Part shown: positions 23,501 through 35,723 of the stretch, piece after piece | How the letters are laid out: the number at the start of each line of letters is the position of its first letter | How positions within the stretch are numbered: position 1 is the first letter of the stretch | Assembly: GCA_026120185.1 (NCBI GenBank) | Contig: JANUWF010001622.1 | Coordinates: 1,674,001-1,738,000 of the forward strand | DNA from: Voacanga thouarsii | Taxonomy: Eukaryota; Streptophyta; Magnoliopsida; Gentianales; Apocynaceae | DNA length: 64,000 nucleotides | Reading direction: 5' to 3' | Position numbers and translations under genes: made by a program | Notes under the pieces: generated by a model | What the model saw: only the letters and a program-made list of their open reading frames with translations | The model's database searches: none | Told to the model about the DNA's origin: nothing

Positions 23501-26500
23501 ATGGCAAATCCAGAAATATCACTCTCCAGTCCATTTTATCTTCATCCAAGTGAAAGTCCTTCTTTAGTCTTAGTTCAACCGGCTTTAACTGAGAAAAACT
23601 ACCATCAATGGTGTAGAGCCATGAGAATGGCCTTAATTTCGAAGAACAAGCTTAGCTTTGTCAACGGATTAATCAAAGCACCTGATCAGGGAGATCAGAC
23701 TTATGCAGCATGGGAAATGTGCAATAATATGGTTCTGTCATGGATCTTGAATGCTGTATCACCTTCAATTGCTCAGAGTGTGATCTGGATGAATACAGCC
23801 TATGAGGTTTGGACAGACCTTTGTGAACGTTTTTCTCAAGGGGATTTCTTTAGGATTTCGATTTACGAGGAAGATATCTATAATTTGAAACAAGGCACAT
23901 CCACAGTGAATGAATATTACACAAATCTGAGGATCCTTTGGGAGGAATTGTTGAATTTAAGGCCTCTTCCTACCTGTAAATGTGAGCCACGATGCAGTTG
24001 TCCTGCACTTCCAGCAATCAAAATGACTAATGATGCAGATTTTGTTATTCGATTCATCAAAGGCCTTAAAGAAGAGTATAATGGAATTAAATCACAGGTT
24101 CTTTTAACTCAGCCTTTTCCTACTATAAACCAAGCTTTTTCTATGGTTTCTACACATGAAAGATCGGTGAATTACGATGCTTGCACATTACGATAATCCT
24201 CAAGTTTTTGTTGCTAAAAATACTATGGTTGACCAAGCTAGCTGGGATGTTTAATGGAAGTCCGAATGAAAGAGCCATGAACATGCGATCGGGAATGTTT
24301 AATAGAAGTATCGAGTGGAAGGAACATGATTGTTTCTAATAATCCTGTGAATCGAGACTTTTAAAAGGTTCAATGCACGGAACAAACGAGTGCTTTGCAT
24401 TGTGTGTTACGTGGAATGCAAGGACATACTATAGATAGATGCTACAAGAAGCATGGATTTCCTCTTGGATATAAGGCAAAAAACAATAGAAGTATGAGTG
24501 GAATTATTCATCAAGCAAATGTTGTGGTTGACACAAACACTGTTGGGAACAATGTTGGGAATCAAAGTAAAGAGAATGTTCAAATTGGTTCTACCATTCT
24601 TTGGAAATCAAGTTGCAAGCATTCAAAATCACTCTATTGATTCAATGGCTTCAAATTATGTTACACAAGAACAGTACCAGTACTTGTTAAATCTGATTCA
24701 GTCTCAACATATTACACCTCATAACACTACCATTTCTTCCATTCCTTCAGTTAATCAAGCTACCACATTAACAACTGATTTCTCAGCTTCTTCTCAATCA
24801 GCTCAATGCACAGGTATTCCTTCTTCCAGTTGGATTTTAGACTCAGGTGCTACAGATCACATATGTTGTGATATACAGTTTTTCACTACTTCTCATCCTG
24901 TAGAATATGTTTCTGTTAAGTTGCCCACAGGAAATATGGTTAAAGTCACACACATAGACACAGTACAATTGACACCTCTTATTACTCTCTATAATGTTCT
25001 TTTAGTTCCTATGTTCTCCTGTAACTTGATATCATTACGCAAGCTCATTCAGCAACTCAATTGTGCTGTCATATTCAAACAAAATTCTTGCTTTCTTCGG
25101 GATCCTCATCATGGACGAGATGATTGGATCGGCTAGAGAAACTTCGGGACTATATTACTTTGATTTACGTCGGACAAATGTTCATTCATCGACGGCTCTG
25201 TGTTCTTTACAATAACAGCCTCAGTGATCCATCTTTACTTTGGCATTTTAGACTAGGACATCTCTCTTCTAAAAGCCTTTCAGTGATACACAAAACAAAT
25301 ACTCATGTTACTTTGCCAACTACTGATGTATTCTGCCCTATATGTCCTCTTGCAAAATAGCATAGGCTGTCTTTTCCTTTACATGTTGGTGTATCCAATT
25401 CTATTTTTGATCTAATTCATGTTGACATTTGGGGTCCTTTTAATATCATTCATCGTTTACGGTCATAAATACTTCCCTACCATAGTAGATGATTACAGCA
25501 GATTTACTTGGGTGTTTTTGATGAAACAAAAATCTGAAGTGAGTTCTTTGCTTCCAACCTTTGTCACTTATGTTAATACACAGTTTGATACAAGGGTTAA
25601 AGTTTTAAGATCAGATAATGGTCTTAAATTTCAGCTCAAAGATTTTTATCAATCCAAAGGAATCATACATCAAACATCTTGTCCTTATACTCCTGAACAA
25701 AATGGTATAGCTGAAAGAAAGCATCAACACATTCTTAATGTGGCTAGAGCACTTAGATTTCAGTCTCAAGTGCCTTTGGTTTATTGGGGATATTGTGTTC
25801 AACATGCAGCTTATTTGATCAATCTTACTCCTTCATCCATCTTGAAAGGAAACACTCCTTTTGAATGTTTATATCACAAACCTCCCGATTACAACTCTCT
25901 TAGAGTGTTTGGCGATCTAGTCTATGCTTGTACTTTGATTCCTCATAGACACAAATTTGACTCTAGAAGTAGGCCTTGTGTTCTTCTAAGTAATTCTCAC
26001 ACCACAAAGGGATACATTTTACTTGATTTCTTTTCCAGAGAAATATTCATCTCTAGAAATGTGTCCTTTCTAGAATCACATTTTCCTTTTCTCAATCCTC
26101 CTACTAAATCTACCTCTTCCTCATCTTTGCCTGTCTTACCAGTTCCTTTTTCTTCCTTCTTACCTAATTCCTCTACTACTAATCCTGCTATCATATCTCC
26201 CCCTCATTTTCCTTTAGAAGCTCAGCCACTACGCAGGTCTACTCGCACATCTACACCACCTGCATATCTTTCTGATTATGTTTGTTCTCATGTTCATGCA
26301 CACACCAGTTCCCATATTCTTCCTTCCCTTGAGTTTTCTTCTGTTTTTGTGAGTAACTCCTCTATTCATATTGAACCTAAACACTATTTTGAAGCTGTGC
26401 AATCAGCAGAGTGGTGTAAAGCTATGCAATCTGAGATTTCAGCTCTGGAAGCCAATCATACTTGGCATTTGGTTCCGTTGCCCTCTGGCAAAACGGCTAT

Positions 26501-27900
26501 TGGTTGCAAGTGGGTGTATAAAGTTAAATATAAGGCAGATGGTTCTATAGATCGATATAAGGCTCGACTAGTTGCCAAAGGTTATAATCAACAAGAAGGC
26601 ATTGATTTCTTAGATACCTTTGCTCCTGTTGTTAAGATCACTACTATTCGTTGTATGCTTGCTCTTGCTGCCATTCATAAGTGGCATATACATCAGCTTG
26701 ATATTAATAATGCCTTCCTTCATGGAGACTTGTATGATGAAGTATATATGGTTTTACCACCTGGTTTTTCTTCATCCAATCCTAATTTGGTTTGCAAACT
26801 AGATAAGTCTCTATATGGACTTAAATAGGCCAGCCGCCAATGGAATGCTACACTCACCACTCATTTGCTTTCCCTTGGTTTTGTTCGGTCTAAATGTGAT
26901 TACGAGTCTCTTTTTTAAACATGAATCGGCTTATTCATTGCACTTCTAGTATATGTGGATGATGTCCTTGTAATGAGCAATCAGTTGGAGGCTGTCACTG
27001 ACATTAAAGCCAAGCTTCATACTGAGTTTCAGATCAAAGATTTAGGTGAGCTGCATTATTTTTTGGGACTTGAGGTCCACGAAATTCGATGGCATTTCCT
27101 TATCACGACACAAGTATATTCTTGATTTATTGACTACTCATGGCTATCTAGATTGTAAGCCGGTACAAACACCTTTGGATTGCAAGCAAAAATATTATGC
27201 TGGTGATTCTGAACTTTTCCCTGATGCTTCTCTCTATCGCAGCATTATTGGTAGACTTTTATATCTTACTCACACAAGACCTGATATTTCTTTTGCTGTT
27301 CAACAACTTAGTCAATTTTTGGGGGCTCCTACTGTCTTACATATGCAGGGTGTTTACAGAATTCTTCGCTATCTTAAGGGTTCTATTTCTTTTGGCCTTG
27401 TTTTTCTCTACGCCAATGCACTCCGATTCTGACTTTATGTCGATTCGATTAGGCGAGTTGCCTTGATACTCGAAGATCTGTTACTGGCTTTTGTGTTTAT
27501 CTTGGTGATGCTCTCATTTCATGGAAATCTAAGAAACAAACAGTTGTTTCTCGCAGCTCTGCTGAGGTAGAATACCGTGATTTAGCTCAAGCCACTTGTG
27601 AATTGCAATGGCTTCTCCAACTGTTTAAAGAACTTCATTTTGTCTGCCCCTTACCTGTTCCTCTTTTTTGTGACAACAGAAGTGCTATTTCTTTAGTTGA
27701 AAACCCCATTTTCCATGAACGCACTAAACACATTGAGATTGATTGTCATTTTCTTCGTGATCTATTTCAATCCGGATGTATCAAACCCCTTCCTATTTCC
27801 TCTTCAGTCCAGTTAGCTGATATTTTTACTAAGGCTCTCCCTCCTGCCTCCTTTCACCTTCTTTTATCTCATCTTGGTGTTTTGTCTTCATCCGGCTTGC
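23501..27900 (+). pseudogene. Broken Copia gag-pol of element C
   Basis: gag opens at the ATG at 23501 (MANPEIS) with the Copia gag N-terminal block (YHQWCRAM, AAWEMCNNMV) and runs to 24196. The zinc-knuckle region follows in another frame near 24395 (GHTIDRCYKKHG). Protease core WILDSGATDH is near 24832. The GAG-pre-integrase motif (LLWHFRLGHLS) is near 25236. The integrase core ([16 protein letters not shown]) lies at about 25475-25800, reverse transcriptase from about 26480 ([22 protein letters not shown]), with the YVDD site near 26952, and RNase H near 27540-27770 ([23 protein letters not shown]). Breaks: frameshifts around 24196 and 25130-25420, a CAG to TAG change at 26826-26828, and further shifts near 26920-27050 and 27430-27470. 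Not able to encode a full polyprotein. Confidence 0.93.
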
Positions 27901-27907
27901 GGGGGGA

Positions 27908-28220
27908 TGTTAAGATACAGAAGCAGCCTGAAGAAGAAGCTCAGAAGCAGACTGAAGAATCTCAGCCACGGCATTATTGGAATCCTGGATAGTTAAGGTG
28001 TTGGTTTGTCCAACTAGATAGTTAGTTTGTACAGCTGGCACTCCATTGTATTTATTCATCACATTTGATATTGTTTTGAGTCCATTTTTTCTGTATATAT
28101 ATAGACCTTATGTACATTTCTGTAATACAATGAAATCCACATTTTTCCAGATTCCTCTTTTGCTCTACACATTACTTCTTCTTCTTTGCATGCTGTGAGT
28201 TGTGTTGATGAATTTCTTCA
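27908..28220 (+). repeat. 3' LTR of Copia element C
   Basis: 313 bp. It lacks one GAA triplet present in the 5' LTR repeat GAAGAAGCAGACTG. Otherwise nearly identical. Confidence 0.96.
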
Positions 28221-28386
28221 ATAAATGTTGTAAAATTGTAAAACTGTTCCGGCAGCATCAGCACCGATGTGGTTGGATGTTGGGACTTGGGTAACAAGGC
28301 CACGCGCCTCCATATGAAGGGAAGGCGTAGGGCGGAGTGGGTGAGGGAGGGGATGCTGACTTTGTTGATCATCTACCGAAAATTCC

Positions 28387-28490
28387 GTTATATGGTGTTG
28401 TTTTTCGCTAATATTACGACAGTGGAGCGGTGCGGTGTAGAATTCTAGATGTAGCGTGGTCGCATTTTTATAATGCGACCTTATAAAATA
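28387..28490 (+). repeat. Left terminal inverted repeat of the large MULE
   Basis: About 104 bp pairing with 34518-34622; inner boundary approximate. Confidence 0.88.
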
Positions 28491-28865
28491 AGGTTGCATT
28501 ATAGAAATGCGACTATAACATCCCCTGTCGCTATGAACTTATGCAAAGGCTAAACACCTGAAGATATGTGGTCGCATTACAATAATGCGATATTTTGATC
28601 GCATTAAGCTAATGCGACCTTCTGGCCTTAAAAATATCTGCAACTAACTCAGTAGTCTTAATGCGACCTTCTTGTCATCTTACTTAAAAACTTCTGCAAC
28701 TAAAGTCTCCATTGATTAAACATATTCGATTCCTATATAAAAATATATATATATATAAAGTGCGGAAACATTTCAAAATATAAATTCCAACATCACAAGT
28801 ACCATTTAGAAATCATTCTTAAAATACAATAAAATATATTACAAAGGAACATTTGAAGAAATGGC

Positions 28866-30650
28866 CTAATCTCTCAAAATAGTAAAAGTATTATTATTAC
28901 AATTTCTCCTAGTATATCCACTCCTATGACAGTTGTTGCATCTTGGAGGACAGTTGTGCGTTCGATAATCTATATCACAAGGTATCCTTGATGTTTGCGG
29001 ACGGCCAGGAACTTCATTCCTTACTATTTCTTCCACAGGTACAAGCGTAAAAGTAGAAAGGCTCCAATATTGTTCATCTGCCACAAGAAAAAACTGACCC
29101 TCATATGTCAACTCGTAATTCCGGCTGGTATAGAACTCCAAAACAAATTCAATAGGGTTCCAACCTCTGTGACAACATGCTGCAAACCCATGCGAATAAG
29201 GTATACCATATATGCTCTACTACTTTGGCAACTGCATGATCTCTCCATCAAATTGACACTGTAAACATTTGGACTTCTCCCCCCTTATTGGACAAACGAT
29301 TTGATCCCATATATGTCGGCCTGTGCATTAAATTCAGTCACAACATGCCCTCTCGATTTGTCCTCAAAATAAGAATACAACTTCCACACTTCAGATGGCA
29401 AAGGGTGTCTCAAATTAGATGCCTCATCTCTGTATTCATTGAAATATTTAACTAACTTATGAAATGTTGTTTCAACCAGAACTTTCAGCGGGAGAGACCT
29501 TACTTTCTTCAGTACACTGTTCATGCATTCAGACAAACTAGTAGTCATTGAACCATATCTATGCCCTTCATCATATGACGAAGTCTATTTCTCTAAACCT
29601 ATTTCCATCAAATATTTAAATGCATCTTCTTTTCGAATCCTGATTTCATCCGGGTATGCTTGACATTTGGTCCTCTTACGCTCCAAACCCGCAGCATACA
29701 TCAAATTTGTGTCCTTAAACTTAGCATAAAAATTTCCCTTAATGTGCCCGAGGTAATATCGATGGACAGCTAAAGGTTCTTGCCATTCATTCATATGTCG
29801 TACATCATTGATTATACCTTTATATCTATCTGAAATCAGACATATATATCTTTCCATAATGACATGTTGACGCAGTAGCTTTAAGAACTAGCTCCAACTC
29901 TCCAATGACTCGTCATCTACGATGGCAAATGCAAGAGGGAAGAGGTGACTATTTGCATCCCAAGTAGACGCAACCAACAATTTGCCTCGATAAAGTCCCC
30001 TTAAATGGGTTCCATCAATAGATACCATTGGTTGACAATATTTGAAGCCAACAATTGAGTGTTTGAAAGCCCAGAAAAGGAAACCAAAAGCTTTCAAATC
30101 ACTCACACTAGTCCAATGATATCTCCATTTTACAATGGTCCCAGGATTAGAATTTTGCAAGGCAAGCATGTATTTTGGTAGTGCAATCCAAATGGAGGGC
30201 CAATCACTGTATACAAGTTCCATAGCTACTTTCCAGGCGTCCCATGCTTTTTTATAAGAATAATCCGTCCTCCATAGTTTCTGAACTTCAGCAATAACAT
30301 CGCTCACATGGCATTCAGGGTCATTTAAAACCAAATGTGTCACATTACGTGCTATAAACCGATGATCCATATTTCTATGCACATTATTCACAACTGTAAT
30401 GACGCATGTCTATTCCTTATTCAAAACTATTATCTGCCATTATCCATTGGTCTTCTTATGCATAATACGAATATGTCAAAAGCAAGGATTGCCAATACTT
30501 ACATACTTATACTTAGCATACCAATAGTCCTTCTTACTCTCGAAGACCCTGAATTCCCGTCCTACTTGAATAGACCACTTCCTCACTGCATATACAGTCT
30601 CCTTCTTGTTCTAAAACCTCATGTTTAGTTGCAAATCAATATCAGTGTCG
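28866..30650 (-). pseudogene. Broken MULE transposase
   Basis: Read from right to left on the minus strand: an N-terminal MuDR DNA-binding block (KKETVYAVRKWSIQVGREF) near 30600-30540; the linker containing HRNMDHRFIARNV; the catalytic block with the first Asp (MVSIDGTHLRGLYRGKLLVA) at about 30030-29970; ISDRYKGI with the second Asp near 29835-29812; MTTSLSECMN and LPLKVLVETTF at 29548-29450; and a C-terminal CCHC knuckle CNNCHRSGYTRRNC at about 28935-28895. Length and order match plant MURA-type transposases. Stops and frameshifts separate the pieces: a TAG before the DNA-binding block and breaks near 30450, 29880, 29570 and 29150-29280. It is therefore not functional, although the catalytic residues seen are intact. 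Confidence 0.92.
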
Positions 30651-31748
30651 GACCAACTTCTCGTGATATCAACAGAGTGTCTACGAAGCGATTCATTAAT
30701 ACATGCACCATACCCTGTGTCATCAAATGTTACAAATCAAAGCACAAAACCCAGCAATTTCAAAAACCAAAAACAATAATGAAGCACATTGGTGGAAAAA
30801 TGCAAAGAAAATAAGTGTATATGGATGGATGAAGTTACCTTGATACTTAAATTAGTAAAATGACATCAACACATTCAACATTCGCGCAGATTGCCCAATG
30901 AGAAGTTGAAGGTACCGGCAATGGAGATAGCAGATTTCTACGAAATGGCCGCAAATTTAGGAGTGATATAGCGCGAAGGTCGCATTTTGTGTCTGGTATA
31001 TATATTTTTTTTTCCTAAGTGGCAAGAAAACCACAACCAAACTCCCTGTAAAAACGTGAATAGATTTCCTGCATATATCTTATACATAATCAACCCAAAC
31101 ACTAAAACCATCCAATCAAAATCCAAACACCCGAACCAATCAAATACCAAAAACGTTCCAACACCAAAATAGTTCCACACAACCCAAACACCAAAACCAT
31201 CCAAACACATATATTTCAAACAAAAAAAACTGTACAAAAACACACAGTACAAACACTAAAATTGTCCAAATACACAGAATACAAACATCACAAAACCGTC
31301 CAGATTACATCTATAGAAGTGAAGAACAACTAATGTGGAGATAGTACACATGGCCTCCGAGGCCTAATTTTCCTCCTAGGTCTCCCGGCAGGCTCTGGAT
31401 CATCATGCTAGCTGGGGAGAATGAGCGGGCTGCGAATCATCCTGCTGGGGGGATCTGGAATCCGTCGTCCGTGCCTAGTACAGACAATACCACAGAATGG
31501 ACGAACAGGCAGCTCATCAATGCGTGTGACAGGCTCCTCCTGCCCACCAGTAGTCAATGAATCCGTGCTACATGGTTATGATCATCAGCAGCGGCATCCT
31601 GGTCATCCGGAATCGGAATCACCATAGAATCATCCCCTAACACCTCATCCGCACCAAACTAGGGGGGCAAATCACCCCTGGCCTCCTGGTCATGATGGTC
31701 AACAGCGGCATCCTGGTGATGATGGTCATGTGGAGGATGTGGTCGCGC

Positions 31749-33623
31749 TCAGAGCCTCTTGCCTCCTCGCCTTACCCCGGCATGTGCACGGCCATCAATA
31801 GGCTCTCGGGGCCTCGAAGTAGGCTGACTCACTGCAATAGTCGGCTCCTCTGACTCGATTGGGCCAGGATATCTATCGTGCGACTGATGACACGCTAGCA
31901 ATCCTCGAACATACATATCCCGTATCTCTATAAACACCCTTCGAGAAACCACGTCGGCATTATGAATATGTCACTCTGCCACAACCATAGCACGTCACAC
32001 GATATCGGCCTGCAAAAAAACATATAATATTTAGTTATATATTTCAACATGTTATAACTTATTAAATTATAAGTACTTACCAATACAACTATACTAGATC
32101 TGGTAGGATGATATCCCGACTGCGATGCATCGCGAGAAATGGGGTTCTCGATCTGAAGACGGGTATGATCCCTATACCACTGCATGTACGCTATATCAAC
32201 CGAGACACCTAACTCAATAGTCTGTATGTACTCTAGTCGATGTGCCCACATCTGGAGATACGACCCATGGTCTATGACATAATCTCGGGTAGGATTGCTC
32301 TGCCTATCAATATCATGGAGGTCAATCCGTGTATCGCAGTTTACCAGTATAGGCTACAACATCCCAAATTGACACATGACCCGGTTCAGAAAGTATAGCT
32401 CGACGACCTCCCAACTAATAAGCGTTGTGCGTGACCTCCAAATATGGGTTCAATCCAAATAGTGTGGGGGGAGGACGCTCACCAAATTCGGCTGATATGG
32501 CTGCTAAATAAATTACAACACACACAATAGATATAAGGTTTGCGTACACATAGATGGAGTTACAAATAAAGTATACATATATAACATGTATATTCACATC
32601 ATCGTCGGATAGGGCATCAAGTTGGGAATGATACGATACCAAAACATGTGTGGACGTGCAATAGAGGTATAAACCTACGTCCTATCGAGCTCCGTATGGT
32701 GCAAGCAGTGGTAGCTCGTTGCGGGGTCTACCCCGCTCTGGTCGCACAACCCGAATACGCTCCTAGGCCCATAGCTACATCGCATTTACAAAAATGTATT
32801 AGAAATATTACATATGTTATTAAGAATTTTTAAAATAAAGAATGAACCAAATTCAAACATACCTGAAGTAAGACCATTAGGCCACAAATCTCCTGGGCGG
32901 ACCCAATAGCAGCCTGGCATAAATATCTATAAAGGTATGCTAAGACTGCACTACCCCAACTCAAGGTGCCACGGGAATCCAAATCCTCTATAATAGGCAG
33001 ATATCTCAAGTGCAGTAAATTCCCAGACTTATTAGAAAATAATAACCCCCCGATCAGTAAGAATATAAGACAACGAGTACGCTGCTGTATAACGTTATCA
33101 GTAGCGTCATCTGCCAGAGGAATCTCCAAGCGCTCCTCAATAGAAGCCTGCCTAATCCTATTCCCCTGAATGTGCTCTGCTTGTGGTCTAATACCTAATA
33201 ATCTATCACAAAGATCAATCCAATTGAATTTTGAATAGTGAAAAGGTGCTCCTACGACTGGATCTCCATTTACTCTAAGGCCCCATAAAAGTGCTACATC
33301 CTCTAATGTAACAGTAGCATCTCCAACTGGTAAATGAAATGTATGAGTCTCCTGCCGCCATCACTCTACTAATGCAGTAATGATGGCGTGATCTACCTGT
33401 ATATGCCCAACTCGTCTAATTCTCCCAAATCCAGCACTATCCACTAACTCCATGACTCTGCCTGAAAGTGGAGTGTGCTCCCAAATGCAGAATCGTATCA
33501 TCTAAATACCAGTGGAGTCTCACAGGCACGCTGATCGCCAGACAATACCAATGAAGAACGGTGACTAGGCTGGAGAGATAATAAACCACCTACAAGAGGG
33601 TCGGGATGGATATCCACGTGCAT
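31749..33623 (-). pseudogene. Plant mobile domain (MAIN-like) gene inside the MULE, broken
   Basis: Minus strand, starting near the ATG at 33623 (MHVDIHPDPLVGGLL). Conserved plant-mobile-domain blocks follow in order: GFGRIRRVGHIQVDHAIITA, HTFHLPVGDATVTLEDVALL, WGLRVNGDPV, LRYLPIIEDLD, TLSWGSAVLAYLYR, then a second exon with ERIRVVRPERGRPRNELP, and a third with HDIDRQ and YLQMWAHRLEYI. A basic C-terminal tail (RRGGKRL) ends at 31749. Introns with GT-AG edges separate the blocks. Three stops fall at conserved Trp positions: TGA at 33361-33363 and TAG at 32763-32765 and 32682-32684, all TGG with G changed to A. Host relatives (MAIN/MAIL1) act in genome stability and transposon silencing; the domain is also known from MULE-carried copies. 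Confidence 0.85.
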
Positions 33624-34517
33624 GTGATCTATCCTACCTATTTAGAGTAAATTGAAACAATTAACATAATACCTTGACCATATATATAAGCTACCCAATG
33701 GGCATACATTCGAACATTTCCACACTACTCAAATGATCCCAAACTTCAAGGAACAAAGTTAAATGAGTATGCATTTGATTTCTATCAAAATCCCTAGCAA
33801 ACTATAGCATTTGATATATACTAGAAAATTCTATTTTGTAACACTTAAGATATTAGCAATTCGACTAGCTTTTTATTCAAGAAAATGAATTCAACTTTTT
33901 CTCGAACCTTCCAACATCTAAAAAGTATCATATGTAGTACAAATTTAATCCAAACTCTCTTTAAAATCTTGGATAAAAACTACACAAAAAGGTAACTCCA
34001 AAAGGGAGTACAACTTCAACAAATAATATTGGCATCTCTAGCATGATTGTTTTCCAAATGATATTCAATAAGAATCAAGCTTATTGCCCTAGAAGAATCA
34101 AAATAATATTGGCATCTCTAACAATAAAGATGAATCAAAATATTCAAAAATTGGCATCTCTAGCATCAAAATAATATTCAATAAGAATTAAGCAATAAAG
34201 TACCAGCATGATTGCTTAGTAAATACCCTAATAATATTCAATGAATCAAAATATCAAAAGTTTAGACTAAAAAGAACAAATAATTATACCAAAATGGTCC
34301 AAAATGTTTGGCTCGTCGCTGAAGAAGAAACCCACTGCCGAAATAGTGACGTCACCGGCGCAAATACTCCGAGCTCGTCGCCGAAGAAGGCAAAGAAATC
34401 GGCAGAGTTCAGGCGGAAATGAAAATTGTGGCGCATCGCGAGGGTTAAGTAATGCGACCTCATTGAGGTCGCATTCTACTAATGCGACCTTATTCTCCTT
34501 CAAAACTCAGCTCGCCA

Positions 34518-34622
34518 AGGGAAAATAAGGTCATATTATATAAATACGACCACGTTACATTCGGAATTCAGCACCGCACCGCCCTACTATCGTAATATCA
34601 ACGAAAAATAACACCATATAAT
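34518..34622 (-). repeat. Right terminal inverted repeat of the large MULE
   Basis: Mirror of the left end with scattered C/T differences, for example GTCGCATT against GTCGTATT, consistent with deamination of methylated cytosines. Confidence 0.88.
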
Positions 34623-34631
34623 GAAATTTCC

Positions 34632-35723
34632 AAGCATCTACTCACATAATTTCCCTTAAACATAGAATTTTAATCCATTTCTAAAGGAGGAGAGAGGGGG
34701 GGTATCCATGCCAGGAGGGGTCAAAAATGGATTTGGGCCCTCCAAATGTTGACCTCTACTTCCACGTAATTAATTTTCACTGTGTAACTACATAACTTCC
34801 GCATTTTAACAAACATTTACATTTATTGTATTACTTTTGCAATTTTCTTTTATGTAAAGTTACAGATTTTTGCATTTTTCTGTTATCCAAATTGAAGGAT
34901 GAAAAATACATGACAGTATTTCAAAACACTACTAAAGAATTTCACCAAGACAACACCACGGGGTAGCGTCGACAACGCTCCTCCCAACCTCAGCACGGCC
35001 CGGAATGACCCTATTAGGGGGATTGGTCATCAATAGCTGCATTAGAATAGAAAGCTGGGAGAGGATAATCAAAGCCACCATAAATAATTTACCAGCTTTA
35101 GACTAAAAAGAGAAGGCCATGAATTTCAGGGAAAGCATACAAAATGATGATGCATTTTGAAGCACAAAATCCAAGCCGCCATCATGGTTCCCTCCTGGAG
35201 CCAACATACAACTTGCAGGGTATACTAGCGAATCCCATCCTCAGGCCCCCAAATCTCATTTACATCCGCAACTATTTTCCTAAATAAATGCACACTATGG
35301 ATAAATATCATCTCCTACGTAGATATGTTAATTTGCAGATTCTAAAGTCAGCCTCCATTTATAGCAAGTACGTTTCACATCACCAATAAACTCTGTTTTC
35401 CTTTCATGCAGGAGCATATTTATACGTGTTGCACATGCACCAAGCTTAACCTCACTTCTGATGATGAATTTACAGGCTTATATTTCCTCTTCCAAGTGGG
35501 TTGAGCTATTTTATAAACCCTCTACTCTATTTAATGTATCAATGAACAAAAGGCTCAGCTGGATAGGCCACATTCCTAATAGGTGTCAGTATCAATATCA
35601 TTCTTTGAAACTGTACTAGGAAATGCAATTTCAGAGGATATAATTATAAGTTCCTGGAAGGATTATGAGCTCTATAAATGGGGAGGCAGTCACTATGATA
35701 CCATTTGAACAAATAGAGTGACA
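34632..35723. other. Intergenic; promoter side of the dioxygenase gene
   Basis: No exon recognised. The 200 bases before 35724 are less AT-rich and probably hold the promoter of the dioxygenase. Confidence 0.5.

Larger units (their letters stand above)
23023..28220 (+). mobile_element. Copia LTR retrotransposon C (5.2 kb, complete, defective)
   Basis: LTRs at 23023-23338 and 27908-28220 both begin TGTTAAGATACAG and end GAATTTCTTCA. Target duplication ATAAA lies at 23018-23022 and 28221-28225. A primer binding site TGGTATCAGAGC (initiator Met tRNA type) at 23339-23350 directly follows the left LTR, and a G-rich polypurine tract (GCGGGGGGA) directly precedes the right LTR. Internal order gag, protease, integrase, reverse transcriptase, RNase H identifies Copia (Pseudoviridae-type). 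Several stops and frameshifts break the polyprotein. By eye the LTRs differ by about four substitutions and one 3-bp indel, so insertion is recent. Confidence 0.97.
28387..34622 (-). mobile_element. MULE with transposase and plant-mobile-domain genes (6.2 kb)
   Basis: Ends are inverted repeats of about 100 bp: left (G)TTATATGGTGTTGTTTTTCG, right (minus strand) (A)TTATATGGTGTTATTTTTCG, then both read GCGGTGCGGTG..GAATTC and GTGGTCG. Near-identical 9-bp flanks GAAAATTCC (28378-28386) and GAAATTTCC (34623-34631) are the target duplication with one change. Subterminal blocks carry repeated GGTCGCATTA/TAATGCGACC palindromes at both ends. Two gene remnants lie inside, both on the minus strand: a plant mobile domain protein first and a MULE transposase second. 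Both have stops, so this copy is dead or depends on others. Confidence 0.93.

Noticed and set aside
31421..31627. Plus-strand Gly/Ser-rich frame
   Set aside because: Lies near the end of the minus-strand plant-mobile-domain remnant and has no domain of its own.
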